From Datnioides undecimradiatus (Eukaryota > Chordata > Actinopteri > Lobotiformes > Datnioididae): DNA of 64,000 nucleotides. This document shows positions 37,401 through 52,400 of the stretch, in pieces. Both the position numbers and the translations under genes were made by a program. Each line of letters starts with the position of its first letter. Within the stretch, counting starts at the first letter, position 1. The notes beneath the pieces are model-generated. The model made no database searches. It was not told the origin of the DNA and saw nothing but the letters and a program-made list of their open reading frames with translations. Where the stretch lies: positions 2,435,001 through 2,499,000 of the forward strand of contig WARS01000032.1 in the NCBI GenBank assembly GCA_008933995.1, written 5' to 3'.

Positions 37401-40400
37401 GACCAAGACAATGATTGGCATAAATAGGAGATAATTTAACGCATGATGTTGATTTGCAGAGGACAAATAAGCTTCTCCAGCCTTCTTCTGGTGGCAGTGT
37501 AAGGCAAATACATCATTTGGGCTTTGCATAAACATTAAAAACTCCAGTGCTTCATTTTCACAATTTACACAGCTTGTCGGCAGAATCGCTATTTTCAGGA
37601 CAGTCTTTTTTTTGTGCTAAATAACATATTGGTAAAGAATAATGAATTACTAATCAGATAAGAGAAGTTCTAAAACATCACATCAAGTCTGTTATTTTTG
37701 GAACCATTGAGCTTAAAGACTAATAGTTAAATGGGAAATCACTTAAAATTTGACTTGTTCTTGCAATACATATAAAGAAAATTGGAGAAACAGTTAACAA
37801 ATGAAAGGTAACTGCTAGAAGAATATCATATCATTGTTGATATCAGATGAAATACCAAGAAGCCCTTCTGTTACAGACTGTATCCTTCTCATATTTCAGT
37901 GTTATGTGTTTTGACTGGTAATAATGCCCCATAAAACCTGTGAAGTGGAAGTGTTTGAGTCAACAGATAAAAAAATATCTCATCCTCAAAAAAATTATAT
38001 TTACCAGTCACATTTGTGCCAAGCATACATTTCTCAGAACTAATGCCTGTGTCTATTTGTATCTGCAGTGGAGTCTGGTGTGTGACTCAGCATGGAAAGT
38101 CCACATTGCAAAGTTTTCTCTGTTGGTGGGCTCCATCTTTGGATACCTGGTGTTTGGCATCCTTGCTGACTGGTAAGACTTTTGACTAAGTCATTGCACA
38201 ATATGAAGTCTAATTTACGAATGTATCATATTTTTCACATTTAAAGTGTCTGTAGTCAAAAAATAATTTTAACCTTACTCCATAGGTTTGGCCGCCACCC
38301 AGTGCTGATCATATCGGTGCTGTTCATGCTGGTGTTTGGTTTGACTGTGGCCTTCTCTGTCAACGTTCCCATGTTCAGCACCCTGCGCTTCTTTGAAGGC
38401 TTCTGCCTGGCAGGGATTACCCTTTCTCTCTACGTCCTCAGTAAGTCTATCAAAATGTCAAGTAAACATTGCAAAATCTAAGTACCTTTTAGATTTTACA
38501 CAGAATGACACGAAAGCAATACTCGCATTTCTAGCCTGCAGCTAAATTCTGCAAACAGATTTTGCATGAGATTTGGTTGAAAGCTCTTCCTCTAACCGAC
38601 TTTTAAATGTTTCCAGCTGACTGGTTTTAAACAATAACCCCATGTTTTTTTATATGTAGTTTTTACTTGTAATCCAACAATATGCAACAGTAATGAAGTT
38701 AGCAAAGCTCCTTGGCTTTGGCAGTAACACTGGGTTACAACAATTGGTAATAGTATGCTGGGCGTGGTTACATTTGCCACACACTGTTTTAATGCATTAT
38801 ATTTTGCTTGTTTGTTTTTTAGTATTGGAAAGTTTTCACAAAAATAAAAAGGTGTGACCCTCCAAACTCCTTTAATACAGAATATAGTTTAATGCACATC
38901 ACTTGAACAAATCCTGTGAACAAATCCTGACAGACCAACCATGCTTATTTGTTGCTGGCATTGGACAATCAGTACATGTACATACTTAGGAAAACACTGA
39001 GTGTGTTCCCTTGTACTTGTCTTGTTTTTGGCATGGATTACAAGCATGGCTTGTTAAAGAAGCAGAGACATTTTGTTTGAAACCTGAGTCAGAAGTGCTG
39101 ATGAGGAATGGCAGCCATAATTCAGCTGCAATTCAGCATGCAGGCTTCTTTCATTGGTGTTGTGATGACTTACCTGTTGACCAAACTGGTTTGTTTGGGA
39201 TTTGGCTGTTTGTCTATGAACTAGGAGCAGCTCTTGTTACACTGCAGATAGTGTTCCTGGTTCAGGTTGGGTAAATATTTAAATATTGCAAACACCTTAT
39301 CATTGCAAATAAAGACATATAAAAATGCCTTACATTATGGAGTCAAGTTTTTTTCTTGATTCAGATTTTTGGCTCACTTAAATACAAAATTAATGGGATG
39401 AATATACATGTTTATTATGTGCTTTTCAATGCTTAAGCACTGTAACATCCACCCACTCTAAGTCCTTTGTTTCCACCCAGTGATGCAGCTCTCATTACAA
39501 CCAGACACACCTAATCAAAAACCTATTCTACTTTAATTCTTGTCTCTAGCTGAGGGTAGCATTTAGCTAAAAGAAGAGTAATTGTGTTGCATTGACCCCC
39601 TAACATTTATTATACTGACTGCAATTGTCGGGATAAATCCTCATTACAGAACGACTACCAGGCCCCCTTACCCTTGAAGTGAACTCTTTCATTTTCATTT
39701 AGGTGTTCCAGCATACGTCCTTTCCTAAGATTTTAATCCTAGTTACTGCTAATCAATAATGTGATAACGGCAGAGTGGGTTGGCGGTAGAGACTCTAATG
39801 TTCTTAAAGATGAATCCTCTTCGTTGATGTGACCTTCTCTCTGCACAGTAAAGGTTTAAATGATTAGTTCTGTGGGAATGTCGCATGGGAGGTGGGGGGG
39901 CTTTTTGATAGCATCCTAATAATTGGCCATGGAGTTGTTGCACCTTCTGGTGTCAGCGATGGAGCCCTAAAAGCCTGTTTGGCCACAGTAATTGACCAGT
40001 GCAGATGGAGGTTGGCAAAAAGTGGAGGGAAGGGAAGATGGGGAGGGGGGAGTGAGCAAGGGTGAAATGATGATGATGAAGGAAGGGGCCCACAGTGTCC
40101 TTGTCATTCCAATTTACTCCACACTGTGTACCTTGAAAAGCTCTGTCGCCCTCCAAAAATAGAAGGACCGTTTAGTCTGCAGCTGGGACAAAGGAAAGAG
40201 GGTGGGACAGAAGGAGGCAAAAAGGGTGGAGTTAAGTTGTACAGTATGGTGTCGTATCAAATTTAAATGAACTTGACATCTGCTTCCATTGTTTTCACAT
40301 TAGCCCAGAGTTTATGGTTCAGTAAATCAGTGGTTCTTAACCTGGCGGTTGGAAAACAAACAGGAGGTGGTGGCATGGCTGGATCATTTTTCACAGTCAT

Positions 40401-43400
40401 TATTCCTCTACTCTTCGGTTGTACAAGCTACGTTTTGTTTGATTTTCAACTTTTATCCAATTGAATCCACTGTTCATCCTGGAAACTTGAGCTTGAGATT
40501 AATAGAATCAAATGACAGAAGAAGAGAAGAGAAAAAAATATTAATTGGCTGAATTAATAAGTTCAGTTTAATGCATTAGCCATTGTTAAAGATAAGATTC
40601 ATCTGACATCTGCTCTGCATGGTGGTGCAGTGAACAGTTCAATGTGCTGTTGAAGTGAAGGCAGAATTAAATAGGCATCTTAAAGCATAAATCATATGCC
40701 AATTGCATACAGCTGAATGCCAGAGCAGCTCAGCAGTATTTAACCTTTCTGACTGATAAAAGGGAAACGATATTTGAATGTATCTGATGGTTTCATCAGC
40801 AGCTGAGCTGTGATGTATCACGGCTGCATTCTGAATAAACTACATTTGTGTCGAGAGTCCAATTATTTTGAGTCAGGCTAAAGATTTATTTTTTCCCTTA
40901 CATGTCCTCCTCCTTACTTCCTTCTCATTAATCTGTCTCTAGTTTTAACTTTTGGTATTCCACTTCCTTTTCTAGTTTACCCTCCTTGCCTCCATCTTTT
41001 GCTCTCAACCCTATTTTCACATTGTTTGTAGCCTATATGGTAGAATGGCAAATACAATCTATAGAACTACAGTACAATGAATGCAAAGTAAATCAAGTAG
41101 TCACGAACTGCCTATTCTTTTCATTTTACTGTCATCTTATGAAAGGTTAATGCAAACACCTTTCCCTCTGCAAGCATGCTCAAGTGGGTGAACAATGCAT
41201 GTGTTGGCTAGAACTCACCAAGATATCTAAAATATTAGGTTTATTGTTTCTGTAGACTCATAGGAATGTAAAGAGGTAATGTGACTAGCTGTGCTGGCCC
41301 TGACATGTGAAAGCCCAGCAATTAATACTGTGACCAGGATTGTGGAGTCTGGTTAGACAGTCCATGTTGATCCATTTGTGTCAACCGCAAACACAAGTTC
41401 TTCATGTTTTCTTGCTTCTGAACTTGCTTCTGAGGCTGAAACAGGCAATTACTGCCTAGCTACTGGTTCCTCATTTATCAATCACAAAATGAGCAGTCAG
41501 CCACTCATCTTAAACTTGTTTCAGGGTTTTCCTTTTCAGTTGGGTGCTTATTTTATTTATTTCCCCATGTGTGCTATTTTCACTGATCAAACGTGTCCTT
41601 ATGATTCTTTGTAAATAATAGTCCTGTCCTGCTGTAGTACAATATCGTTCAAATCAACTTGAGCAGTGCTTAGCTGGACAGATGTTGGCTGGAGTTTTGC
41701 ATGTTTGTATAGGTTTTGTGTTGCTTTATCGCCACCCTTATTTCGGCTCATGTGTGCCCTCTGTCACATGCTATTTACCCTGCAGCCACTCTGTATTGAC
41801 AAAACTCCACAAGAGCTGCTCTGAAAGGAGCAATGCAATCGTTCAATAACACATTACTGGAGAGAATCAGTGGTTTTATTTTAAGGCATTCTGTTTCAGG
41901 TTATTATTGCATTTGCATGAAAATTGTCTGCATGAGATTTTAGCTAATATTCCTTGTTGTGCTCCTAACACTGTGTCAGTCATATGACAGTTCTGCATGT
42001 AATGTTATGAACCACATGACCCTTCTTTGTGGCTTGCTTTGTTTGACTCTGCTTACAAAGGAAAGTCAGAGCCAAATCCCAGCTTCGGTTGTGTTTGCAC
42101 CGGAGACTTTACACTAATCCCCCCTTTCCCATCAGTCCATGTGCAATTAAGTCTTAGTTGATGGATCTTAAAGACTGGGTGCCATTTTATACCATGATTT
42201 TAATGTTGAAAGTACCAGTATGATATGTGCAATCTGTTTAGTTTGACAGACCTTTTACATCCTTCTGAATATGGTAATGCAGTAATTAGAAGGCATCACC
42301 TTCCTCACACTGCTGTATGTTACCTCATTGTGGACATGGAATCAATCAGAAAATCCATCCAGTTTCAGGATATGGGTGAGCCTCTTTTAAGAGTGTAGAG
42401 TAATTTGAGCACAGCTACAATCCGTTCCACCAGAATGACCTGTCGAAGTCAGGCCCACCGCTGGTCCTTACATGGCTGATATGATGTGACACTTATACGC
42501 TAACTGCCACAGAGAGAAAGAAAAAAAACTGGAAAAGATAATTGCTGGTGTGCTGGTTTCAGACAAAAGGACAGAACGGGGACTAGCAACTAATGTTAAA
42601 GGAATGGAGGAACTCTGATTCTGAAGAGTGGCAGCCTAAGAGGCAACGTGATACAGTTGCACCACCACCGCAAATGATTGTTTCTGTATGTTAGCACTAA
42701 GCCCTGCTTAAACCAGGCTAATGCATCTTTCTGCTACATTGATCTACTGTACATTGGCTCCAAAGTAAAACAGCAAAAGAGCAAAGCCAATAGCTATAGA
42801 AAGTGATCTGATGCAGCGCTACTGTTTATACCCCAGTGTGTGTGTGTGTGTGTGTTTGTTTGTGCATGCTAGCCTCTTTAGCATCACAACAGCAGGCAGG
42901 ACAGGCAAGGTTTCCATAGTGCCTATATAGCTCAGCATCATTGTACTGCTCGCTATTGCGTTTTTACTGTAAACTCACACCCCAACCCCTGACACTCACC
43001 CATTACCCCCCTCACATACAAACACACACTGCACTTCAGCTTGCTGAGTCATGCTAACTGTCTGTGCTGGGGGTTTGTGTGAGAATTTTGTGATCAGCTT
43101 GAGACGAGGTGATTGTGTTCTGGGGCAGTGGGCCAGAGCTTGCTTTTTGTTTACACAAGTTATATCATGCATCCACATCAGCCATTTGAGGCTAGTATCA
43201 GATGCTTTTCTAGGACATAAATTGCTTTCCCCCCCAGTTTGAAGTACTTATTTACACAAGACACAATCTGTTTAGCAGTATTGTAGTGATGAAAGTACTA
43301 TGTGGGTTAAAGTGAGTTTTTTTTGAGCACATGCATTTGGGTGTATGCATGAGCTTAATGGTTTTTATCTCACACCTTTTAATTTCCTGAAAGCAACCTC

Positions 43401-46400
43401 TAAATGTTTTTAAAAGGGAGGATGTTTGCTTTGAGAGGTCTGTATAATTGTCTTACAGTAAAGAGCAAATGTCTCTGCACTCATCGGTAGTGGAGTTCTT
43501 GCTTGTTTTCCATGTCTGAATCAGAGGTGGCAAGCCTACACATGTCATGGGTGTGTGGGAGAGGAGCCTTGTAGGGAGAGAGAGAGACATAGAGTAGACA
43601 TAGAGAGGGAGAGAGAAACGAACAGAGAGGCAGACAGAGGATAGACATACCACATGATTCTGTCACAGTCTCGGGTCGCGCATCAGAAAGAGCTTTGTGA
43701 CTTTTCCGTCAGCAACCTTTGACATACATGCTCATGACTATAGAAGATGATCTAAAGGAGGATGTTATGGGACAAACTCACGCTAATGGTCAGCTCAAAG
43801 TGTCACTTCCTATATTTCAGTAAGGAATGGTGCATTCTTTTAAGGTTTGTTTCCTTCTTGATTTGTACATGCACAAATATTGCATATTTCCCAGAATCGT
43901 ACATTTTGGCCTTCCACTAAAAAGCAAGTTTCCTCCTGGTTTGGTTTCTATTGTATTGTCAAGCATCAACAGCATTCAAGTGAACAGGCCTAGTCATAAC
44001 ATACATTTACAGGCCTAGGAAACTTGAAAATGTGATAATTCTGTACACTGATCTTTTTGGATGGTAGGGACATTGTTTTTTTTGTGTAAAATCATTACCA
44101 CATAAATAAACTAAACAAGCTTTGTTAAACGACAGTGATTGGCACTGAATGGTCATGTCACCAATTTAATATTAACCAACACAAAACTCATTTAGAAAAC
44201 GTCTCCTATAACAACAATGGAACGGCTCCCTGCACTAAAATGATCTTGTTTCCAAGCAGATTTTTTGCAGTGGTTTTGTTTTGAATTCTGGATAACTGCA
44301 TCAAGTATTTTTGTTGTCCCAACGAGGCTTTATTTAGTTGATATTTTCAGTCACTGCTTTTGGAAACTAGGCACATCTGGGACAGACACACATTAATGTC
44401 CAGTCCATGGATGTTATATGACCCCACCTTAGCAGGTGTCATTTCTGAGGAAGACAAAAAGGAAGTTGTCTTATATTCATGTCAATATGGTAATATTGCT
44501 GCTGACACGCCCACTCAGACTGTATTGATTGTGTGGGTAGTGTTTGCTGTCACTCCTTTTTTACATGTACCAGACAACTATGGGTAGTCATCAAGTACAC
44601 ACACATAAAGAAAGCATTTTACAGAGAAGGGGAGTACATAGAATATGATGATGAATGGCATGATTTCACTCTGCTGCACTTTTCCACAACAGTTTATATT
44701 CAAGATTTTGTGATAGGGGTTAAAGTTATAATTTGACTTTCCTCGTTGTGCATGTGTTAGTTACTACCCCAGTTCAGCAAGGACACGGTCCTCAACGTTT
44801 CAAACATTCATCTCAACAGTAATATACATTTCAGTTTTCCTCTGCTCATGTGATACTTCAGAACAAATCAGGTCAAGCTTGACATGGACCGTCCCTTGAC
44901 TTACAACCCCACCAGCACAGCCTGAAATACATGACATTTAGTTATCTTGAACATACATGATTAAAAAAAATTAAAATTCATATAAATCTAAATGCTAATA
45001 CAGCAGGAGTTTGCAGTAAATTGCTAAACACTTGTAGTGATAGTAGTAAGAGATCAGTGCTGTGGTATACACAGATTAAATGGTCACCTTACAGTATGTG
45101 TGTATGTGCACAGACCATGTGGATATATATAAAGTGAGTGAATATAAAATTACCTCTGTGTCATACTCAGCAATTTTCTTCCTATTTTTAAGAATGTGTG
45201 CAAATGAAGCAGTTTACAAACAGAGCACAGTAAGGGCATTTGAGACCGTTTCCTCTTTTTTATGGGAATTGCAACATGTACTAACAACATGTACTAACAT
45301 TACATCGACTCATCTGACCTGTCATCCATTAGACTGTATAGTCATTTGTGCTCCACAGCTCTGTGTGGGTGTGTGTGTGTTACCTTCCTTATGGTAGTGA
45401 AATTATTTGGACAGGATACTGCAGTGCTATGCTGCGTTATGTCAGGTCAGCCAGGCCAGGCCAGTCTGATCCTCTTCCCTGTTCCTGTCACTGTGTTATT
45501 CTGCAATGAGGTGCTTTCTGTGGTGCCCTCATGAAACCGCAGGCATTAATCTCTCTGCACACATGAGGCACAAGGGGCAGCACAGAAAGATGGAAGCTCA
45601 GTGTGTATTTATCTGTGTAAATGGCTTCCTTTGTGTTAATGTCAGATTCCCGTTTGTTGGTACAGTTTGACAGGCAGCATGCTTTGTTTGCTTCCCTCCT
45701 CTCCCCGCCTGTTTTGCGCTCTGTGTTTTAACTGTTTGTGTCCTTGCCATTGATGGATATTGCTTGGTCTGCCCTGACCTGAGTGGTGCGTGCCAGATCT
45801 GGACTTAGAAGAGAGAAGATTTTCATTTCCCATCATATGGCTGTGCCCTCCTGAGGACAACAGATAGGTCCACCTCACACTACCACAGAGATTTTGTGCT
45901 GCCATCAGATTGGACATTGCTGAGGCCAGTTTTTATTCATTCTGAATCTTGAGAATAGTCTGAAAAGGATTAATAAAGTATACAGAGAGGCGGGGTGGGG
46001 TACAGACTGTGGACTGTGTACACAGAGCTAATGCTTTTCAGTCAAAGAAAAGTATTTTCCATGATACACAAGTTGACCCGTCCTCATCCTTCCCCATAAT
46101 CCGCTCTAGTTGTCTCCTGATAAATGGGTTAAGGTGCAGAGTTTTTTTTCCCCCTAGTAGGGTTAAAGTTCCTTTTTGTGCAGAGTTTGCAGTTTTGGTT
46201 GCTAAGCAGACTTCCTCGCCTCACACACTGAGCTACATGTATATCCTACATTTGTGGTTTTTTTTTTCTTTTTTTATTTTAGGAGACCACTTTTCTGTTT
46301 AAAAGCAGACTGGATGATATAATGGTGGTCTTCTAGTTGGCTCAGAGTGGTATCATTTTAACCCCTTGTTTATGAGGAGCATTGCATGACATAACCTCAG

Positions 46401-49400
46401 GCTATCACACTACAAATTCCTGAGTGAAGTTCAGGGACTGGCAAAATCAGTATGTGTAACCTTTGCACTTTCCTTTGATTAACGTAAAAAGAAGAGGAAT
46501 GCTGCTGCAAACTGATGAATCTGTCTCTGGAAAGAATAGGCTAATCTGTGCGTCAGTCAATGTGTGTCCATTTTTTATCTGCTTTTCTGTGTGTGGGAGA
46601 AAGGGGGTTGGGAATCGTATGGTGGGGGGTTAGTTTGGATGTACAAAGACACTTACACACAAACAAATCAAAGGAAAATAGTCTTCTTGTGGGGTTTTAC
46701 TTTTGGTTCAGTTGTTGAGAATTTCGGCACACATAGATCAAAGGAGATTGCCTGTGGCTAGTTGGGGTTACTTGGCATTCCTTGCAGCTCCAGACAAGGG
46801 ACTAATCAATGAGTTTGACCTTATTCTTAGTCAATAGCCCCTTCTCAATACTTGGAAGAAGGGGGGATACCTCAGGATATTGGTGTACCAACAATCACCA
46901 ACAAAGACAAGAAAAGAAATACTGTAGAATCTCGCTTTAGAGCGTTCTTTGGGGGTTATTGGCCGGAGTAATTAGTTTGTTCTTGCAGATGTATACCCAG
47001 AATATCAATGATTGACCATTAGTGGTAACTTTTCACATGCCAATATTAGAGAAGACCACTCCACTTATGTCCTCAGTTTCTCTAACAAAGGCCCAAGACC
47101 TTGCTCCATCATGGCATTGACTTTCTAACACAAGTTTTTATATGATTATCTTCTGTTGAAATGTAAAGCATAACTATAAAATAACGTGGCAGAAGAAGAG
47201 GGGACACAGCTGAAGGATGGCAACAGCTACACTTTAACTTGTGACACCCGCAAGAAGGCCTGTAGCTCCAGACAGGACTGTGTAGCAACTGCAGGTGCTG
47301 CTAAAAATAAATTATAATTGTGCCATAAAAATTAGTCTCAGCAAACAAACCTACTAGCTAGAGACATACCACAGGATCTTCTTAGCAGTAGGTTATGCAT
47401 TACAGATTCAGTGGCCGGGAATAGGGAGGAAAATAATGGCATATGGCCCTCATGTGACCAGTGAAAGGTCATGACATTAGCCTGTGGGTACAGGGAGTGG
47501 CTGCACTGAGTGCCTTTAGTGGTCAACCAAACTCTTTCACTTGTAAAACAATGGACCTCCTTGACTGAGCTGCGTACTTGACAGAAGGCTAGTGAGCTAC
47601 AGCACTGAGCGCCAGAGAGTCTTATTCATATTCTTATTTTGCCAATGTCAGCAAATCAGCCAAAGCTTCTTTTGGGATTATCATCAGTATTAATTGGCTA
47701 TTGGCTCGACCATTGATGATGTCACTTCCATGCTGTACAGTATGTGTCCCAGTGCGTTTAAATGTATCTATTTTTGTTCCACTTGTCTTGTCACCTCAGA
47801 GATCCTGAGGCTGGCATCTTTGGCCAGATGCCTGTATGTTACATCAGAATAGTTTGTGGTAGATTATGTCAGTGGAACACAGTCTGCAGCAGGGCATTGT
47901 GGGTGTGCTGATCTAGTGGGTTGTGGAGGATTAGGGTCAGCAGGAGTAAGGAGCTCAGGCCTCCTTTTCCAGAAACTTTGGTGCTCATTCTGCAGTGCCA
48001 TCTACAGAACATGTGCCATATTTTATACAAATTCGCACCTATTTTCTTATCTTTATATTACTGCATCTATGGTCTTTGTCACTGTGTGTACTTTTCTCAC
48101 AGCTCACCACAGGGTGTACTTTTTTCCTGGTCGCAATGAAGTGGCCTGTTCAGTGCACATGATGCCTTATACATAACCGAAGAATTAAAATCCCATGCAG
48201 TCCATATCCAGCCAACCGTTACTTTTCTACACACAGAGAAAGGGGTCTCGAGGTTAGTTGGTTCAAACTCAGCAGGTCTTGCACCCATCGCCCTGCTCTC
48301 AGCTCATTGGCTTTGTCATTCCAGCTGCGATAGTGTCTGTGAACAGAGAGCATTATTCATGTCCTCAGAAGGGGGCAAGTCCTAATTGAAATTCCGGTCT
48401 TTTCCACTGGAATGAAGCGGGACTGCTGACACCCACTGTATTATGCTGGCCTTGTCACCTTGAAAGGCCCATCTGGAGACTGTTCACATTCCTGGGCAGC
48501 AGAAAGGACCCATTAGGAAAAAAAGTGATGTATAAAAAAAGGATGAATGAGGCAGGACAAAAGATTTGGGCAGTGTGAGAATAGCAGCATTACAGTACTG
48601 TTCACTTTCTATGGCTTGATGTGAAGCCATCCTCTCCACTGCAGTAACTAAAGGGCTGGACTGTCTGTGGTTGCTGGCTGCCAGTGTGGTGTGCATGCTA
48701 ATGGCTGGGTGAATGAATCAGTGCCATTCTGATAGAGGAGAATGGAGTACAAGGAACCTCTTTCTAGTTAGTTCACTCTCACAGCAGCCTACTGTCTTGG
48801 TCTGTCTACTGTCTCTGAACAACAACTGTATGTGGTGATTCATTGCACTTTATTTAATAGCACAAAATCTGACATGCACTGTGACTTTGTTTTTGACACA
48901 AGAACAAAATGGCAATTTTACAATCAATCAGTAGTATAATGTATTTTATAAAATGTCTTTAAATTTGTTCTTTTGTCTAACCAATAGTCCCAAAACTAAA
49001 GAGACACAATGTGTACTGATATTTAACAGAAAAGCTGGAAATCCCTACATTTGAGGTGATGAAACTAGCAGCCATGTTTTTAAAAATGTCAGGATAATTT
49101 TCATTAAGTGTATCTCTGACCTGACTGATTCCAGATACACTGTATCTTCAGATACACTTGATGCTTTCACTCTAAACAATGCACATTCCCTGTGTAACTG
49201 GGGTATGACCTGCTCTGGTTGAGTTAAACAAGTGTAAACAAATATCAAGAGTTTCCTCCAAAAGTCACAGCAGTAACACAGTCGTAATCATAACACAGTG
49301 GATTGTGAATAATGTTGGTGTTTCATCAGAACCTCGCTCTCACCGAGTGTCACCATCACTGTCAAGATCCATGTTCTGGCCTGTCTGCCTCACCTAGTCA

Positions 49401-52400
49401 GAGGTGGTGCTCTGTTTTGATGGTTGATTCATCAACCCCTGATTCTGTCAGCATGAGGGAAAAAAATTGGCAACTGTTCAGAAGCCTTGTTGTATTTACA
49501 TAAATACTCATAGACTGGGCAGCTCCAGCACCTGTTTGAGTGTGTGTAAAGTCTCTCCTGTCGAACTAGTAATTTACTAAATGCCATCCACCATAAAAAC
49601 AATTAAGTCAATCATCTGTAGCATTGTCCAATCAAAAGCAATCAGCTATGTAAACTAGATGTTACTGTAGCATAATTTCCAGAACGTAAAAATAAGTGTG
49701 GCCGCCATTGCTTTGTAAGTTAATCATTTTGTTTTATTCAGCAAATACATCCATGTAAAAATAAGCTTTTCAAATTCAGCGGTATTCATCTTAATGATTA
49801 TGATTATTTGTGAATGAATTCATTTACAATCCATTGTTGGGTCACATGTTTTCCATATTCTCGCTTTTATTTTTCCATCATAAACAGGTCAGTTAGGGGG
49901 CTAACGAGCCAAGGTGTTGCCGGTTACTTCATGCATGCATGTAGTCATGCAGCAATTCCACCTCACTTACTGGATGTAAATACTCATCTTGTAACAACAA
50001 ATCTCAACTTAATAATCTTTTTTTTTTTATCTGATACAATCTGTTTTTAATTTAATGATGTGTAAATCTCCACTTAGTTAACACTTGAGGTGTCACTTAA
50101 GTTTGATCTCAGTAGAAGCTAGTTCAACCCCTGCTGTATTGACAAGTAATTATAAAATTGTGGTATTTGCCTTGTTTGCCACACAGGCTCATGCTCATTC
50201 TGTCTTTATCCATTGCAGATAAGCTAATAAGACATATGCTCTCCCCTTTTTTTGCCAATTCTCTCTGCCAGGGATTGAGCTGTGCCTACCAGGATGGCGT
50301 TTTTCCATGACCATGGTGGCCAGTTTTGTGATGTTGGGTGGTCAGCTGCTGATGCCCGGTGTGGCTTACCTCTGTCGTGACTGGCAGGTACTACAAGCTG
50401 TCATCATCTGCCCCCTCCTGCTGATGTTGTCCTACATCTGGTAAGAAAAGGACTCCATGGATCCTCCAAACAATCTTTTATTTTTGTTATTCTGTTGAAG
50501 TTAAGGTGTTTTTCAGTTTAAATTCAACATGAGGCTCTTGCATACTGCTATAATATCCGGTGTCACCTGCAGTAAAACATATTAGATTATAAGCAAAAAA
50601 AAACTGTGTTTATGGTCTTAAATAAACTTTGTTAAACCAACAATGCTCAGACTTACGTGGGTGAAGTGAATAAGGTCTTACCTCCAAGGAGGTTTTTTAG
50701 CAGTGAATTCCCAGCTGAATTAAAAGTAATGTCTTTTCCTTAACTCATTTGCAGTGACCTCTACCATGACTGCAATCACTTTTGCTAAAGCTCAGGCAGT
50801 AAATACTTGCACATTCACTTTCATTTATTTGACTATGATGCACAGTGCTCCACAGCACTGCTGACGTGCACAAAGTCAGCAGAAGAAAAACGAGGAATAT
50901 AGATTTTTATCACGGAGTATCAGAGGCCTTGGCTTGGTCTACTTTAAGAACAATGGGAGTTTCCACACAGAAACAGTTAAAAGTGGTCACTAATCTGATC
51001 AGACATCAATACAAGTACAGATATACTGGACTTCAGTCAGGGTAGCACCAGAGAGCAGAACAGATATGGGGCTGATGGGGATTTTGGATTCAGTGCAGGA
51101 GTCAGAAACATTAAGCATACATCAGCATAGCCCCTTAAGCCTTGATGAATGAATAAGCTGAAAAAGAATGAAGGACATAAAGCAGATTGTGGAATTGATA
51201 TTTCACACAGACATTACTGGACATTGGGTAGAGAACTCAAACTAGCCAACACTGTAGCTCTTTCCACACAGAAAATAGAGTTGTCCACACATCACCCACT
51301 GCTGAGATACACAAATACATCAGTGAGCTTGAGCTCAGCCCCCGTCAGCCCTCCAAGAGGACACTGGGAGTTTCAAAAGCATGGACCCACGTTGACTTTC
51401 TTGATTAAGCAAGATAGTGTTTATGGGCGTAAACTGGATTCATCAGTGATAAAGTGGCTGACTCTGCAAATTTAGAAATACAGCTGATTAGGCTGAAGAG
51501 CTCAGCACTGCAGGTGATCAAAGTTTGCTGATTTGGGTTAAAAAAAACAAAACAAAACTTAAAACCACTCCAGTGTAAGATCATGAGTCATGCACTTTTA
51601 CTTGCGCAGACATCTGTTTGAGAGAAAATTCAACCCACGGAGGGAAAGGTGACACTGTTTTTGCTGACTGTTTTCAAATCAACACATATGCCAGATAAAA
51701 AGCCTAACAAATTAAAGCAGGGGTAACTAGAAGGGCACACAGAAAGCCAATAGTACACTCCTATGGTATGCAAATGTGGATTATGATAAGAATTCATCAT
51801 ATGCTCTTCCTTGCAATGTTAACGAAAGTGAAAAATAATTTGTGCATGAAACTGCAAAACTTTATATGCAGTGCATATAAATGCAATGTATTGTCCCCAC
51901 TTGTCCCCACTGTTAAGACATCCTGGTTAGTATGCGAGGTATATGAGAGCATCTTGAGTGAAGCTGGATACAGTTTATAATCTTAGCTTACCATTAGGGT
52001 TTTTTGTCTTTTCCTCTTTCAGTTTTACATAGAAGTGTTGAAACGACACCCCTGTTAACAAAAAGAAAGGAAGAGATTCCGCTCATCCTTTTAAGAAGTG
52101 GATTCATTTAGCTTTGACTCATTTTTCTTGTTTTATTAACAAGGACATCCCCCGTCTTTTTGGCAGGATATTCCCTGAATCACTGCGTTGGCTGTTGGCC
52201 ACTCAGCAGTACTGCCGCTCCAAGTGGATCATGGGACACATAGCAAAGAAAAACCGAGTGAGCATGGAACTTGATGCTGATAATATCCTCACAGGTAACG
52301 AATACACCAACATTAATAGGCTGCTTTTTTACATTTTGAATCTATGATTGCTGCATGTAACTGCTGGTCCAAACAGTCACAGTGTCTTTAAATATTCACT

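Larger units (their letters stand above)
31432..38068 (+). other. slc22a23: slc22a23 intron 1
   Basis: 6.6 kb. It contains a 26-base A run at 31749-31774, a decayed interspersed repeat at about 34150-34330 and pyrimidine-rich DNA at about 35500-35720. Open frames within it lack recognisable homology. Confidence 0.85.
38441..50271 (+). other. slc22a23: slc22a23 intron 3
   Basis: 11.8 kb, the largest intron. It includes a hAT-terminus-like string at about 40328-40346, a (TG)-rich patch at about 42837-42856, an AG-rich patch near 43570-43630 and a decayed interspersed repeat at about 48920-49105. No embedded gene was recognised. Confidence 0.85.

Noticed and set aside
39011-39274. An 87-codon frame with hydrophobic segments in slc22a23 intron 3
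   Set aside because: No homology. It starts from AT-rich intron sequence, and its membrane-like look is common in random T-rich frames.
50845-51475. Two intronic frames (66 and 108 codons) in slc22a23 intron 4 that looked like a small gene
   Set aside because: They sit in different frames with no homology, promoter or splice logic. The shared TTTCCACACAGAAA string is too short to establish a repeat.
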